64,000 bases of DNA from DATJMJ01 sp035503915 (GCA_035503915.1 DATJSU010000043.1:1-64000), one strand, 5' to 3'. Positions 25,493 through 34,590 are shown, counted from the first letter of the stretch. Made by a program: numbers and translations. Notes: a model not told the origin generated them from the sequence alone.

Positions 25493-26449
25493 GTGCTATT
25501 GGCCCCCGCGGCGGTACAAGCGCTCCAAGTAGCCGTTGTGCTCCTGTTGTCCCCGGTCCTGAGCGGCGCCATCGCCCGCGGGGAAGCCCGCCTGCAGGGT
25601 AGGCGAGGCCCGCGGGTGCTCCAGCCCTACTACGACATCATCAAGCTCTTCGGCAAGGAGACCCTCGCGCCCGAGGGCGCAAGCTGGTTCTTCCTCGCTG
25701 CCCCGGTCGTTGCTTTCACTTCTTTCCTCATGGTCCCGCTCCTCATCCCCGTCCTCACCAACTTCCCCCTCCCGCTCGGGTACATGGGCGACATTTTGGG
25801 CGGCGGGCTCATCCTCGCCCTGGGCGGGTTCTCTGTCGCCTTGGCGGCGGCTGACACCAGGAGCCCCTACGCCCAGCTCGGCAGCAGCCGGGCGACGACC
25901 TTCGGCGCCTTGATCGAACCTTCGGTGCTCTTCGTCGTCTTCGCCGTGGCCCTCATCACCACGACGGACCTGCCCTACGCGATGGCCGGCGTGGACCGCT
26001 CCTCGTTGGCCCAGGCCATCCGCCCGGCACACTTGTTCGCGGCCGTCGCCTTCTTCTTGGTCGTGCTGTCCGACACAGGGCGGATCCCCGTCGAGACGCA
26101 CACGAGCACCCTGGAGCTCGGGATGATCGACGAGGCCCGCACGTTCGAGCACTCTGGGCCGGCGCTCGCCCTCCTCAAGTGGGGCTCTGCGGTCAAGCAG
26201 ATGGTCCTCTACGTCATCCTGGCGGACGTGTTCGCAGCTCCTTGGGGGCTGGCCGGTTCGCGCCAGCTAGGCCCGGTGCTGCTTGCGGTCCCCATCTTGC
26301 TCGGCAAGGCCCTTGGGGTCGGGGCGATCTTCGCCGTCGTCGACAACTCGTTCTCCAAGCTCCGCCTCTACAAGATCACCGAGTTCATGACCGGGGCCTT
26401 CGCCCTGTCGGCGGTCGCTGTCCTCGTGCTTTACCTAGGGGGCGGCTAA
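25493..26449 (+). CDS. hyfC: Hyf-like complex 2: HyfC/HycD/NuoH-type membrane subunit
   Basis: 318 residues from GTG 25493, eight helices. Family loops are RGEARLQGRRGPRVLQPYYD and GRIPVETHTSTLELGMIDEA, parallel to the complex 1 subunit but clearly diverged (for example ENPSGSIE is replaced by ETHTSTLE). KITEFMTGAF is near the C-terminus. First gene of the rightward operon; its stop TAA overlaps the next ATG. Role: membrane arm at the contact with the peripheral subunits. Confidence 0.88.
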   Translation: MLLAPAAVQALQVAVVLLLSPVLSGAIARGEARLQGRRGPRVLQPYYDIIKLFGKETLAPEGASWFFLAAPVVAFTSFLMVPLLIPVLTNFPLPLGYMGDILGGGLILALGGFSVALAAADTRSPYAQLGSSRATTFGALIEPSVLFVVFAVALITTTDLPYAMAGVDRSSLAQAIRPAHLFAAVAFFLVVLSDTGRIPVETHTSTLELGMIDEARTFEHSGPALALLKWGSAVKQMVLYVILADVFAAPWGLAGSRQLGPVLLAVPILLGKALGVGAIFAVVDNSFSKLRLYKITEFMTGAFALSAVAVLVLYLGGG

Positions 26450-27147
26450 TGCTCAGGTACCTCGTCGCTGCCGTCCCCACCCCGCCCTCGACCTTTGCCG
26501 GGGTGACCGAGGCGTTGGCCGTCCTCGTCCTGCTCTTGGTCTTCGTCATGCTGCGCGAAGCCCTGCTGCGCTCCCAGGTCCGGCTCTACGCGCTCCAGTC
26601 GCTCGCCGTTTCAGCCTTGGCGGGCGTGCTGGCGGCGAGCCAGCACGCTGCCGAGCTGTATGTACTGGCTGGGCTTTCGTTCGTCCTCAAGGTCGTCGTC
26701 GTCCCAGCGGTGGTGCTCCACCTCCTCGGCGAGGCAGAAGTCGACCTGGCGGGCAGCCACCGCTTCGGGGTGGCGACCATGGTGCTCGTCGGGGTCGTTG
26801 CGTCGGTATTCGGCTTCCTGGCCATCGGCGACGTGCACCTCAACCCGGCGGGGCCGGGAGGGCTGCCGGTGCCGGCCTTGAGCGCCGCCACGGCGACAGT
26901 CCTGGTGTCTTTCGTCCTCGTCATGTTCAGGGCCGATGTCGTCTCCCAGGTGGTCGGTTTCTTCTCGATGGAAAACGGCGTCTCCGTCGCCAGCCTTGTC
27001 TTGGCGGCCCGGATGCCCCTCATCCTCGAGGTCAGCTTCCTCTTCGACCTCCTCGTAGCGGCGCTCGCTTTCGGCGTGATCATGCGCGCCCACCACCGGC
27101 GCGCGGCTTCCCTTTCCACCGAGACACTGGACCAGCTCCGTGGCTGA
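26449..27147 (+). CDS. hyfE: Hyf-like complex 2: HyfE-type membrane subunit
   Basis: 232 residues from ATG 26449 (the frame upstream is antisense or alternative to hyfC). Six or seven helices; the same landmarks as the complex 1 paralogue: VRLYALQSLAVSALAGVLAA, LSFVLKVVVVPAVVLHLL with Lys, VVGFFSMENGVSVASLVLAA with Glu-Asn, and a tail ending in ETLDQLRG. The C-terminal LRG end is shared with complex 1 HyfE. Confidence 0.85.
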   Translation: MLRYLVAAVPTPPSTFAGVTEALAVLVLLLVFVMLREALLRSQVRLYALQSLAVSALAGVLAASQHAAELYVLAGLSFVLKVVVVPAVVLHLLGEAEVDLAGSHRFGVATMVLVGVVASVFGFLAIGDVHLNPAGPGGLPVPALSAATATVLVSFVLVMFRADVVSQVVGFFSMENGVSVASLVLAARMPLILEVSFLFDLLVAALAFGVIMRAHHRRAASLSTETLDQLRG

Positions 27148-27168
27148 GCGACCGCACCGGGGCCGGCG

Positions 27169-28659
27169 ATGAGCACCGTCCTACTTGCCATCATGGTGGT
27201 GCCCTTAGCTGGCGCCATTACCGCCTGGCTCCTGCCTTCGCGGGCGGGGGCCGTCGCCACGGTCGCCAGCGGGACGGCCACCTTCGGCCTGTGCCTGGCG
27301 CTTGTCCCGGCCGTGGCAGCAGACGGGGGCACGAGCGCAGTGGCCGCCCTTGGGGGCTGGTTGAGAGCCGACTCGCTGTCGATGGTCTTCCTGATCGCCA
27401 CGGCGTTCTTGTACGCGCTCACGGCTGTCTTCGCAGTGGGCTACGTCGCCGCCGACCCCAGCGCCACCCGCCTCTACAGCCGCCGGCTCTATGCGGGCCT
27501 CAACCTGTTCGCTTGGGCGATGGCCATGGCGCCGGTCGTCAACAACCTCGGGCTGCTCTGGGTCGCCATCGAAGTGACCACGGTGGTGAGCGCCCTCCTC
27601 GTGGCCATGGAAGGCACCGACGCCGCCATCGAGGCCGCCTGGAAGTACATCCTCCTCGCCTCCCTCGGGCTCGGCCTCTCGCTGCTGGCGACCGCCGTCA
27701 TCTACCACGCAGGCAGCTATTCGCTCGGGCAGTCCTACGACCTGTCCTATTCCCAGCTCCTCGCCGCCTCCAGCAGGTTCCCCGCCGGGACGGTGCGCCT
27801 CGCCTACCTCCTGGCAGTGCTTGGGTTCGGGACCAAGGTGGGGCTCTTCCCCGTCCACACCTGGCTGCCCGACGCCCACTCGGAGGCACCGACGCCCGTT
27901 TCGGCACTGCTTTCGGGGTCCCTGCTCGCGACGTCGTTCTACGCCATCCTGCGCTACTACCAGGTCACCCAGCGCGTGGGCGCGGGAAGCTTCGCCCGCG
28001 ATGTCCTTGCCGGCTTCGGTGTTGCGACGCTGCTGCTGGGCGCCCTCTACCTGGCCTCCCAGCGCGACCTGAAACGGCTGCTGGCGTACTCCTCCATCGA
28101 GCACATGGGCATCATCGCTATCGGCGTGAGCTTCGCGTCGCCCCTCGCCATCGCCGGGGCCCTCCTGCACGTACTGGCTCACGCGGCCGCCAAGGGGACC
28201 TCCTTCTTCGGCGCCGGGAGCGTTGTGCGCAAGCTGCGCACCAAGGACCTCGAGCGTGCCCGGGGCGCCGCCGGCCTCCTCCCATGGAGCGGGCCGATGT
28301 TGGTCGCCGGGATGCTCGGCCTCTCTGGCATGCCTCCCTTCGGGACGTTCCGCTCCGAGCTGTCCATTGTCGCCGGCGGCCTATCAGGAGGCCCCCAGGC
28401 GAACACGGCCGAAGAAGCAATCGCCGCCGTGCTGGTCGTGCTCGCAACAGCCGGCTTCCTGGGCCTCTCATGGCACCTGACCCGGGCCGTGCTCTCACCC
28501 GGCCCGACAAGCGAGGGCGAGCGGGGGGAGGCCAGCAAGATGATCGTCGTCGCCATGGCCCTTGGCCTCGCCGGCCTCGTCGTCCTCGGGGCCCACCCAC
28601 CTGCCCAGCTCAGCCAGCTGTTCCAGGGTGCTGCAGGCGAGCTCGGGGTGAGGCGATGA
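27169..28659 (+). CDS. hyfF: Hyf-like complex 2: HyfF/NuoN-type antiporter-like membrane subunit
   Basis: 496 residues, about 14 helices. Ion-path residues are kept: Glu in LLWVAIEVTTVVSALLV, Lys in LGFGTKVGLFPVHTWLPDA, and LLAYSSIEHMGII. Compared with complex 1 it is colinear over its whole length, so the two arose by duplication or from parallel loci. It starts 21 bp after hyfE and overlaps hyfG by ATGA. Confidence 0.88.
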   Translation: MSTVLLAIMVVPLAGAITAWLLPSRAGAVATVASGTATFGLCLALVPAVAADGGTSAVAALGGWLRADSLSMVFLIATAFLYALTAVFAVGYVAADPSATRLYSRRLYAGLNLFAWAMAMAPVVNNLGLLWVAIEVTTVVSALLVAMEGTDAAIEAAWKYILLASLGLGLSLLATAVIYHAGSYSLGQSYDLSYSQLLAASSRFPAGTVRLAYLLAVLGFGTKVGLFPVHTWLPDAHSEAPTPVSALLSGSLLATSFYAILRYYQVTQRVGAGSFARDVLAGFGVATLLLGALYLASQRDLKRLLAYSSIEHMGIIAIGVSFASPLAIAGALLHVLAHAAAKGTSFFGAGSVVRKLRTKDLERARGAAGLLPWSGPMLVAGMLGLSGMPPFGTFRSELSIVAGGLSGGPQANTAEEAIAAVLVVLATAGFLGLSWHLTRAVLSPGPTSEGERGEASKMIVVAMALGLAGLVVLGAHPPAQLSQLFQGAAGELGVRR

Positions 28660-30194
28660 AGCCGGCCGCTCGCCTGGCGCCCACGCCCCAGCCCGGGGAG
28701 CTCGAGGTGCCAAGGGGCGAGTTCGCCGCCGCCGTCGCCACCCGGATGGCCGGGGCCCGGTTCGCTGGCCTCTTCGGCTCGGCGCAGGGCGACGGGCCCG
28801 TGCTCCTCCGGGCAGCGGTATCACGCGACGGCGTGCTCGAGGTGATCAGTTGCTCGGTGCCGCCAGCGGGACAAGCCCGCCCGGCGAGCTACCCGGCGCT
28901 CACTCCCGCTGTCCCGTCAGCGAGTTGGTACGAGCGGGAAGTCGCCGACATGTTCGACCTCTACCCCGTGGGGCCTCTTCGCGTTGACCCGCTCGTCCTC
29001 CCCCGTAGCCCCCAGTTCCCGCCACCCCGGCCGGGGTCGGGCCCCCGGCACGCCGAGAGCCCTCGGGCGCCCGACGAGTCTGCCTTGCCGGCCCACGTGT
29101 CGGGCGAGGGTGTCTTTACGCTCCCCTACGGCCCCGTGCGCTCGGGCATCTTCGAGTCCGTCCAGTACCTGGTGGAGACCCCCGGCGAGGACATCCCCCA
29201 CGTGCGCGCACGGGTCTACCACAAGCACCGTGGCATCGAGGTGCGCTTCGAAGGGATGGCACCCGCTGACGGGGCGCTGTTGGCCGAGCGGGTCGAGGGT
29301 GTCGCTTCGGTCGCTCATGCGCTCGCCTTCTGCCAAGCTTTGGAAGCCAAAGCCTCGGGCAAAGAGGTCCCGAGAGGGGCGCTCTTGGTGCGTGTCCTGC
29401 ACGCCGAGCTGGAACGGGTCGCCAACCACCTCGACTCGGTGCTCCGCCACACCGAAGCAGCCGGCCAAGCCGTCGCCAACGCTCGCCTGGCCTGGCACAA
29501 AGAGCGCCTCCTGCGCCTGCGGGCCGCACTGTGCGGGCACCGCTTCGGCCGCGGCGTCGTGGTCCTGGGCGGCGTAGCAGGCCCGCCCGCTCTCTCGCCG
29601 CACCTGGCCGCCCGGGAGCTGGCCGGCATAGAAGCCGACGTGCGAGCCGACACGCGCCTTCTCATGGCCACCTCGTCGTTCATCGACCGCCTCCGAGGCA
29701 CAGGCGTCATCACGGCTGAGGTGGCAGCTGAGCGCGGAGCGCTAGGGCCAGTGGCGCGGGCATCGGGCTCGGACGAGGACCTGCGCACCTACCGGCCCTA
29801 TGCCGCTTATGGCCTCGTCCAGGTCCCCGAGCACCGTTACCGTGACGGCGGTGACGCTTTGTCCCGCCAGCTCGTGCGCCTGGAGGAGCTCTCGGGGTCG
29901 TTCCGGCTGTGCCTCCTTGTGCTCGAAGAGCTCGCCGAAGGGCCCGTGGAGGGGCCCTGGGCAGGAGATGTCGCGCCTGGTGAAGGCATTAGTTGGGGAT
30001 GGGCAGAGGCGCCCCAAGGCGAACTGCTCTACATGGTGGAAGTCGAAGGCGGCCGTCTCCGACGGGTGAAACCACGATCGGCGTCGTTCCACAACCTGAG
30101 CCTTTTCCCCGAAGCCTTTGGCGGCGATATCTTCACCGACTTCGCCTTCATCGAGGCGAGCTTCGGCCTCTCGATCGCAGGAGCAGCCGGCTGA
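28656..30194 (+). CDS. hyfG: Hyf-like complex 2: HyfG/NuoCD-type large subunit lacking NiFe ligands
   Basis: 512 residues from ATG 28656. The NuoC-like domain keeps the signature WYEREVADMFDLYPVG (91-106). The NuoD-like domain begins near FTLPYGPVRSGIFES and has ARVYHKHRGIEVRFEG. The NiFe motif positions read ERVEGVAS (211-218), with Cys replaced by Glu and Ala/Ser. The C-terminus DIFTDFAFIEASFGL has no cysteine pair. It is therefore not a hydrogenase. It probably binds a quinone-like or unknown acceptor, if it is redox-active at all. Confidence 0.87.
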   Translation: MKPAARLAPTPQPGELEVPRGEFAAAVATRMAGARFAGLFGSAQGDGPVLLRAAVSRDGVLEVISCSVPPAGQARPASYPALTPAVPSASWYEREVADMFDLYPVGPLRVDPLVLPRSPQFPPPRPGSGPRHAESPRAPDESALPAHVSGEGVFTLPYGPVRSGIFESVQYLVETPGEDIPHVRARVYHKHRGIEVRFEGMAPADGALLAERVEGVASVAHALAFCQALEAKASGKEVPRGALLVRVLHAELERVANHLDSVLRHTEAAGQAVANARLAWHKERLLRLRAALCGHRFGRGVVVLGGVAGPPALSPHLAARELAGIEADVRADTRLLMATSSFIDRLRGTGVITAEVAAERGALGPVARASGSDEDLRTYRPYAAYGLVQVPEHRYRDGGDALSRQLVRLEELSGSFRLCLLVLEELAEGPVEGPWAGDVAPGEGISWGWAEAPQGELLYMVEVEGGRLRRVKPRSASFHNLSLFPEAFGGDIFTDFAFIEASFGLSIAGAAG

Positions 30195-30973
30195 TGCCCT
30201 GGGCAACCAGGGGCCTTCGCAACGGTGTGCTCACGACGCACTACCCCCGGAGCCCGGACGGCTACGGGGGCCCGTGGCGGGGCAGCGTGGCTGTCAGGGC
30301 AGCCCCGGGCGGGACGGGGTTGCCCGCAGAGCTCTGCCCGACGGGCGCTATCAGCTCCGGCCCTTCGGGGGCAGCCGAGCTCGACCGGGGCAAGTGCATC
30401 CTTTGCGGCCGCTGCGTGGCGGGCCGTCCCGATCTCTTTGCCTTCGCCTCCTCGCCCGAGGTTGCCAGCCTCTCCCGCGGTGGGCTCGTCGTGCCTCCCA
30501 CCGAGGAAACTGAAGCCGCCGTGGCTGCCGCGCGTGCCGAGCTCGCCCAGCGGGCGGCGCGGCTGCGGCGGTCGGTCCATGTCCGCCACGTCGATGCCGG
30601 CTCGGACGGTTCGGAGGAGTGGGAGGTGGCCGCGCTCCTCGGGCCCGTCTACGACGTGCACCGGCTCGGGGTGTTCTTCACTGCCAGCCCGCGCCACGCC
30701 GACCTCCTCCTGGTGACCGGGGCCGGGTCGACAGGCATGGCGGGGCCGCTCCGGAGCACTTACGAAGCCATGCCTGACCCGCGCTTAGTCCTTGCCGTGG
30801 GCACCGACGCCGTGAGCGGGGGGATGATGAGCGCGAACTACGCCACAAGGGGAGGCATCGGCGAGGTCGTGCCGGTGGACGTTTGGGTCCCCGGCTCGCC
30901 CCCGAGCCCGTTCTCCATCCTGTACGGGATTCTCTTGGCCGTCGGGCTCCTGGTCGAGCGGGGGCCCTCGTGA
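30194..30973 (+). CDS. Hyf-like complex 2: ferredoxin-small subunit fusion that lacks all N2 cysteines
   Basis: 259 residues. The first ~80 match the shortened HycF-like ferredoxin (GLRNGVLTTHYP; C48 plus C68, C71, C74). After an Ala/Arg-rich linker, residues ~125-255 align with the small subunit of complex 1. Every cluster ligand is replaced: D138 and E141 for the CxxC, D205 in VGTDAVSGG, and S235 in VPGSPPSP. The surrounding scaffold (VYDVHRLGVFFTASPRHADL, then LLVTGAG) is well kept, so this looks like selected loss rather than decay. It overlaps hyfG and hyfB by one and four bases. Confidence 0.85.
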   Translation: MPWATRGLRNGVLTTHYPRSPDGYGGPWRGSVAVRAAPGGTGLPAELCPTGAISSGPSGAAELDRGKCILCGRCVAGRPDLFAFASSPEVASLSRGGLVVPPTEETEAAVAAARAELAQRAARLRRSVHVRHVDAGSDGSEEWEVAALLGPVYDVHRLGVFFTASPRHADLLLVTGAGSTGMAGPLRSTYEAMPDPRLVLAVGTDAVSGGMMSANYATRGGIGEVVPVDVWVPGSPPSPFSILYGILLAVGLLVERGPS

Positions 30974-33030
30974 GACAGCTCTGCTTACTGGTGGCGCTGG
31001 CACTGATGGCCGCCGGCGCGGCTTGCGCGCTCGTCCTGGCGCCCGACCGACGCTTGTCCCGCGTGGTCGTCTCCGCGACGGGGGCCACTGCCTCGGCGCT
31101 GGTGTGCGCTGCCGGCGTCCTGTCGGTAATGGGCGCACCCCTCAACCTGGACCTCGGTGACCTCCTCGCCTTCGGGCGGACAGATGTTCGCCTCGACCCC
31201 TTGGCGGGCCTGTTCCTCACCCTCACCGGGGGCCTTGGGGCTGTGGTCTCCCTCGCTCTGAGCACCTGGGCGGGCCCAGCCCGGAAGGCGGGCGCGCGCG
31301 CCATTGGCCCTGCCTACCTGCTCCTGCTCGCCGCGGTCACCGTGACGGTCCTCGCCGCGGACGCCTTTAGCTTCCTGTTCGGTTGGGAGGCCCTCACAGT
31401 CGCCTTCTACATCCTGAGCGCGGCGACTCGGGAGAGCGACGACCAGCCGCGCGCAGCCTGGGCCACCGCCGCCGTCGGCAAGGCCGGCGGGGCTGCCCTG
31501 CTCGTGGGGGTCCTTTTGCTGGCGGGGGCGTCGGGCTCGTTCAGCTTTTCTTCCTGGTCTGGCGTGCATGCGGGCGGCTTGCACGACACGGCGTACGCGC
31601 TCGTGGTCTTCGGGTTCGCGACCAAGGTTGGCTTGGCCCCCTTCGAGGTCTGGATGCCCCGCGGCTACCCGGCGGCACCGGGGCCGATGAAGGCGGCGAT
31701 GGCAGGAGTGGCCGTGAACGTGGGGTTCTACGGCCTCTGGCGGTTCTTCGCTGTGCTCGGCCGGCCACCTGAGTGGTTGGCGGTCAGCGTGCTCGTCCTG
31801 GGAGGTTTGACGGCGTTGCTCGGGATCGCGTTCGCGGCCGTGCAAGCAGATGTCGCCCGCGTCCTGGCTTATTCGAGCGCCGAGAACGGCGGCCTCATCA
31901 TGGTCGGCTTCGGGCTCGCCCTCGCCGGGGAGTACGCCGGCAACAGGTCTTTGGTCGCGGTCGGGCTCCTCGCTGGGTCGCTGCAGGCTCTCTCCCACGC
32001 AGTCGCCAAGACCGGCCTTTTCCTGGCCTCGGCCGACTTCGAGGCTGCTGCCGGCACGACCTCGCTCGAAGAGCTGGGGGGCATGGCGCGCTCGCGGCCT
32101 TGGAGCTCGGTCTCGTTTTCGGCGGCCGCAGTCACCCTTGCCGGCCTGCCTCCCACCATCGGCTTCGTCTCGGAATGGTTCATCTTCGAGGCTCTTATGC
32201 AGCAGTTCCGCCTCCGGGAGCTCTCCCTGCGCCTCGCCACGGCTAGCGCTGGCGCCCTTGTCGCCCTCACCGCCGGCCTCGCTGCCCTCACCTTCGTGCG
32301 TTTGCTCGGCTTCACCGTCTTCGCCGGCGCCAAAGCGGCGGTGCGCCCCCGGGACGCCGGCGTGGGCCGGGCCGCCAAGGTGTCCTCGGCGGCCTTCCCC
32401 CTGCTTTGCCTGGGCCTCGCTGCTTTCGCCCCCTGGGTGGTGCGCTTCCTGGCCCGGGGCCTTGCAAGCGACGTGCCGCGGTCGGTCACGCTCGGCGCGC
32501 TCAAGTCGCCCTGGGTCCTCCAGCCCGTCGTCGCTAACTTCTCAGCCCTTTCCCCGAGCTGGCTGTTCCTCGTCTTCAGTGTTGGCCTCGCTGGCGTGAG
32601 CGCGGCCACAGTGCTTGCGTCGAGGGGACGGTTCTTGTCCGTGCGACGGGTACCGCCTTGGCGGTCCGCGACCCCGGGGGTGCACGGCGAGGACAGCTAC
32701 ACCGCCTTTGCCTACGCCAACCCCCTGCGCCACGTGCTCGCCAACATCCTCGGTACCCAAAAAGAGCTCACGCGCGCATCCGCCAGCCCCGAGCTGGGCG
32801 CAGGGGGCGCGCCCGGTACCGAGCTCACCGAAGAGGACCACTCCCACGTGTCTTTCAGCACCAGTGTCGCCGAGCCGGTGGAGAGCTACCTTTACCGTCC
32901 TGGCTTCAAGGCCTACCTCGCTGTCGTGGCGGCCGCGAAGCGGCTCCAGTCTGGGCGCCTCGAGGCCTACGTGGGCTACATGCTGGTGGCCTTGGTCACA
33001 CTGCTCGTGGTGGCAGCCTCGGTGCGCTGA
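30970..33030 (+). CDS. hyfB: Hyf-like complex 2: HyfB/NuoL-type antiporter-like membrane subunit
   Basis: About 686 residues from GTG 30970 (GTGA overlap with the preceding stop). About 16 helices. Glu in FLFGWEALTVAFYIL and Lys in GFATKVGLAPFEVWMP are kept; the usual PFHxWLP is changed to PFEVWMP (His to Glu). LAYSSAENGG and SHAVAKTGLFLAS mark the second ion path. It has a long C-terminal extension and a last helix, as in complex 1 HyfB. It is the terminal gene and converges on the MutS-like pair 34 bp away. Confidence 0.87.
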   Translation: MRQLCLLVALALMAAGAACALVLAPDRRLSRVVVSATGATASALVCAAGVLSVMGAPLNLDLGDLLAFGRTDVRLDPLAGLFLTLTGGLGAVVSLALSTWAGPARKAGARAIGPAYLLLLAAVTVTVLAADAFSFLFGWEALTVAFYILSAATRESDDQPRAAWATAAVGKAGGAALLVGVLLLAGASGSFSFSSWSGVHAGGLHDTAYALVVFGFATKVGLAPFEVWMPRGYPAAPGPMKAAMAGVAVNVGFYGLWRFFAVLGRPPEWLAVSVLVLGGLTALLGIAFAAVQADVARVLAYSSAENGGLIMVGFGLALAGEYAGNRSLVAVGLLAGSLQALSHAVAKTGLFLASADFEAAAGTTSLEELGGMARSRPWSSVSFSAAAVTLAGLPPTIGFVSEWFIFEALMQQFRLRELSLRLATASAGALVALTAGLAALTFVRLLGFTVFAGAKAAVRPRDAGVGRAAKVSSAAFPLLCLGLAAFAPWVVRFLARGLASDVPRSVTLGALKSPWVLQPVVANFSALSPSWLFLVFSVGLAGVSAATVLASRGRFLSVRRVPPWRSATPGVHGEDSYTAFAYANPLRHVLANILGTQKELTRASASPELGAGGAPGTELTEEDHSHVSFSTSVAEPVESYLYRPGFKAYLAVVAAAKRLQSGRLEAYVGYMLVALVTLLVVAASVR

Positions 33031-33063
33031 GGGACGGAGGCAGGGTTTTTGCCCCCAGAGGGG

Positions 33064-34590
33064 TCATGCGCCGGGAGCCCCTCGGGACAAAGGCAGCGCA
33101 GGAAAGGGGCTTTCCCCGAACACCCGCTTGTAGACGTCCTCGCCGTACGCGGTCTCTTCGGGCGCCCCCTCGACAAGCTTGAAGGGTTGCACCCCAGATT
33201 GGCGGGGGGCGCGCAGGAAAATGGCGTTGCTAAGGCCCTTTTTTTGAAGGCTCGCCGCCAGGTGGTAGAGGTGCGTGACGACGAAGACCCTGACCCCAGC
33301 GTTGATGAGCGGCAAGAAGACCTGGAGGCCTATGTCGGAGCCCTCCCGCTCGTTGGTGGAACCGAAGGGTTCGTTGCAAAGAAGCACGCAACCTGTTGAT
33401 ATGCGAGACACGGCCTTGCTCATCCGCTGGAGCTCCTCGTCCAGCTTCCCGCCTTTCATCGTTGGGTCTTCGTCCCTCTTGAAGTGCGTCAGGACACAAG
33501 GAGCGAGACTGCTGGCGAAGGAGGTGGCCGCGACGAACATCCCGCTTTGGAGCATCAATTGTGCGGTCCCGACGCTGCGAAGGAAGGTGGACTTCCCGCC
33601 CCGGTTCGCGCCCGTGACCACCACGAGGTCCTTACCGTCGGCGGCTAAGTCGTTGCCGACCACACGGCCATCGGCGCCAAGGCTCAGGCAAGGGTCATAG
33701 AGGCCCTCGGCCCTCAGCCCTGCGCCGGCCGGCAGCAGCACCGGGGTGCACAGCGGCTCACCCTTTTGCATAAGCGCGTCCCGAAGGTTGAGGCATCCGA
33801 TGTAAAACGCCAGCTCGGTGCGGAGCGCGTTGAAAAAACCCAACACTCTTTCGACTGATTGCGCCAAAGCGTTCGCGGCGATATTGATGCCTTTCGCCTC
33901 TAGCTCGCCGAGAGCGCGAAGGCCGTTCTCGTCGCGTTCGGGGACGCTGAAACTGAAGCTGCGCTGGCCGCGATTGGCGAAGCGCTCGCGCAGCCCCCGC
34001 ACGGGCGCCTTGTGCAACAGGTAGGCGGTGCCCTTGTTGGCCCTGCCTAACTGCACGCTCAAAAAGAGCCCGCGCTTGAGCTTGAGCTCTTCCAGGTGGC
34101 CTTCCATTTGCTTTACGCAGAGGTCGTCGAGCTCGCTCATGAGCATTGACCGCAGGCGCGCAAAGGCGGGGGAGGTCATCTCTTGGCCCCACCCTTCTAC
34201 GAGGCGGCGCAGGCGGGCCATCTGGCCGAGGAACATCCCGAGGGACTGCACGGACGAGTACCGGAGGCCTTCGGGGGAGGTGTTGAGCCCGAAAAAGCTC
34301 AACTTCCGGTGGCTCTCGAGCGTCTCGGTGGCTAAGGCGTAGACCTGTTTTGCGATCTCGGGTTTCGCGATGCAGTCGGCCAGTGCCTGCTGGCGCCAGA
34401 CGATTTTTTCAGGCGATGTCAAGGGGGAAAGGACAGCCGTCCTCGCGACGGCGAGCACGAGCCGGTCGGTGCCCGCCATGGCCTTGAACAGCCGGGCCAG
34501 GCCGAGGTCCTCGACAAGCTCGGCAGAGCCGGGAGCGAGCTCGCGCTCGGCGTCGAAATCCTCGCCCGGGCCCATCAGTTGGGGCCTCAC
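33064..34590 (-). CDS. MutS-like ATPase A (clamp/lever plus ATPase domain, no mismatch-binding domain)
   Basis: 508 residues. The N-terminal ~300 residues are helical, like the MutS core/lever region. The ATPase domain follows: Walker A GANRGGKST (327-335), a family loop near KRDEDPTMKGGKLDEEL, Walker B VLLCNEPFGSTN with Asn-Glu at 406-407 where MutS has Asp-Glu, and VVTHLYHLA. There is no N-terminal mismatch-recognition domain, so it is not a canonical MutS. It is coupled to a second MutS-like gene (34587-34590 overlap); since MutS ATPases work as dimers, a heterodimer is likely. Function unknown. Confidence 0.8.
   Translation of the reverse strand: MRPQLMGPGEDFDAERELAPGSAELVEDLGLARLFKAMAGTDRLVLAVARTAVLSPLTSPEKIVWRQQALADCIAKPEIAKQVYALATETLESHRKLSFFGLNTSPEGLRYSSVQSLGMFLGQMARLRRLVEGWGQEMTSPAFARLRSMLMSELDDLCVKQMEGHLEELKLKRGLFLSVQLGRANKGTAYLLHKAPVRGLRERFANRGQRSFSFSVPERDENGLRALGELEAKGINIAANALAQSVERVLGFFNALRTELAFYIGCLNLRDALMQKGEPLCTPVLLPAGAGLRAEGLYDPCLSLGADGRVVGNDLAADGKDLVVVTGANRGGKSTFLRSVGTAQLMLQSGMFVAATSFASSLAPCVLTHFKRDEDPTMKGGKLDEELQRMSKAVSRISTGCVLLCNEPFGSTNEREGSDIGLQVFLPLINAGVRVFVVTHLYHLAASLQKKGLSNAIFLRAPRQSGVQPFKLVEGAPEETAYGEDVYKRVFGESPFPALPLSRGAPGA

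Noticed and set aside
27291..28655. N-terminal extension of hyfG of complex 2 by ~455 codons
   Set aside because: This part is an alternative frame of hyfF; the real start is ATG 28656 with an ATGA overlap.
17518..33030. NiFe hydrogenase or formate hydrogenlyase function
   Set aside because: Gene order suggests it, but all NiFe ligands are missing in both large subunits and no maturation genes or formate dehydrogenase are present.
33031..33063. Terminator between hyfB of complex 2 and the MutS-like pair
   Set aside because: GGCAGGGTTTTTGCCC looks hairpin-like, but the stem is too short and the T run is in the loop.
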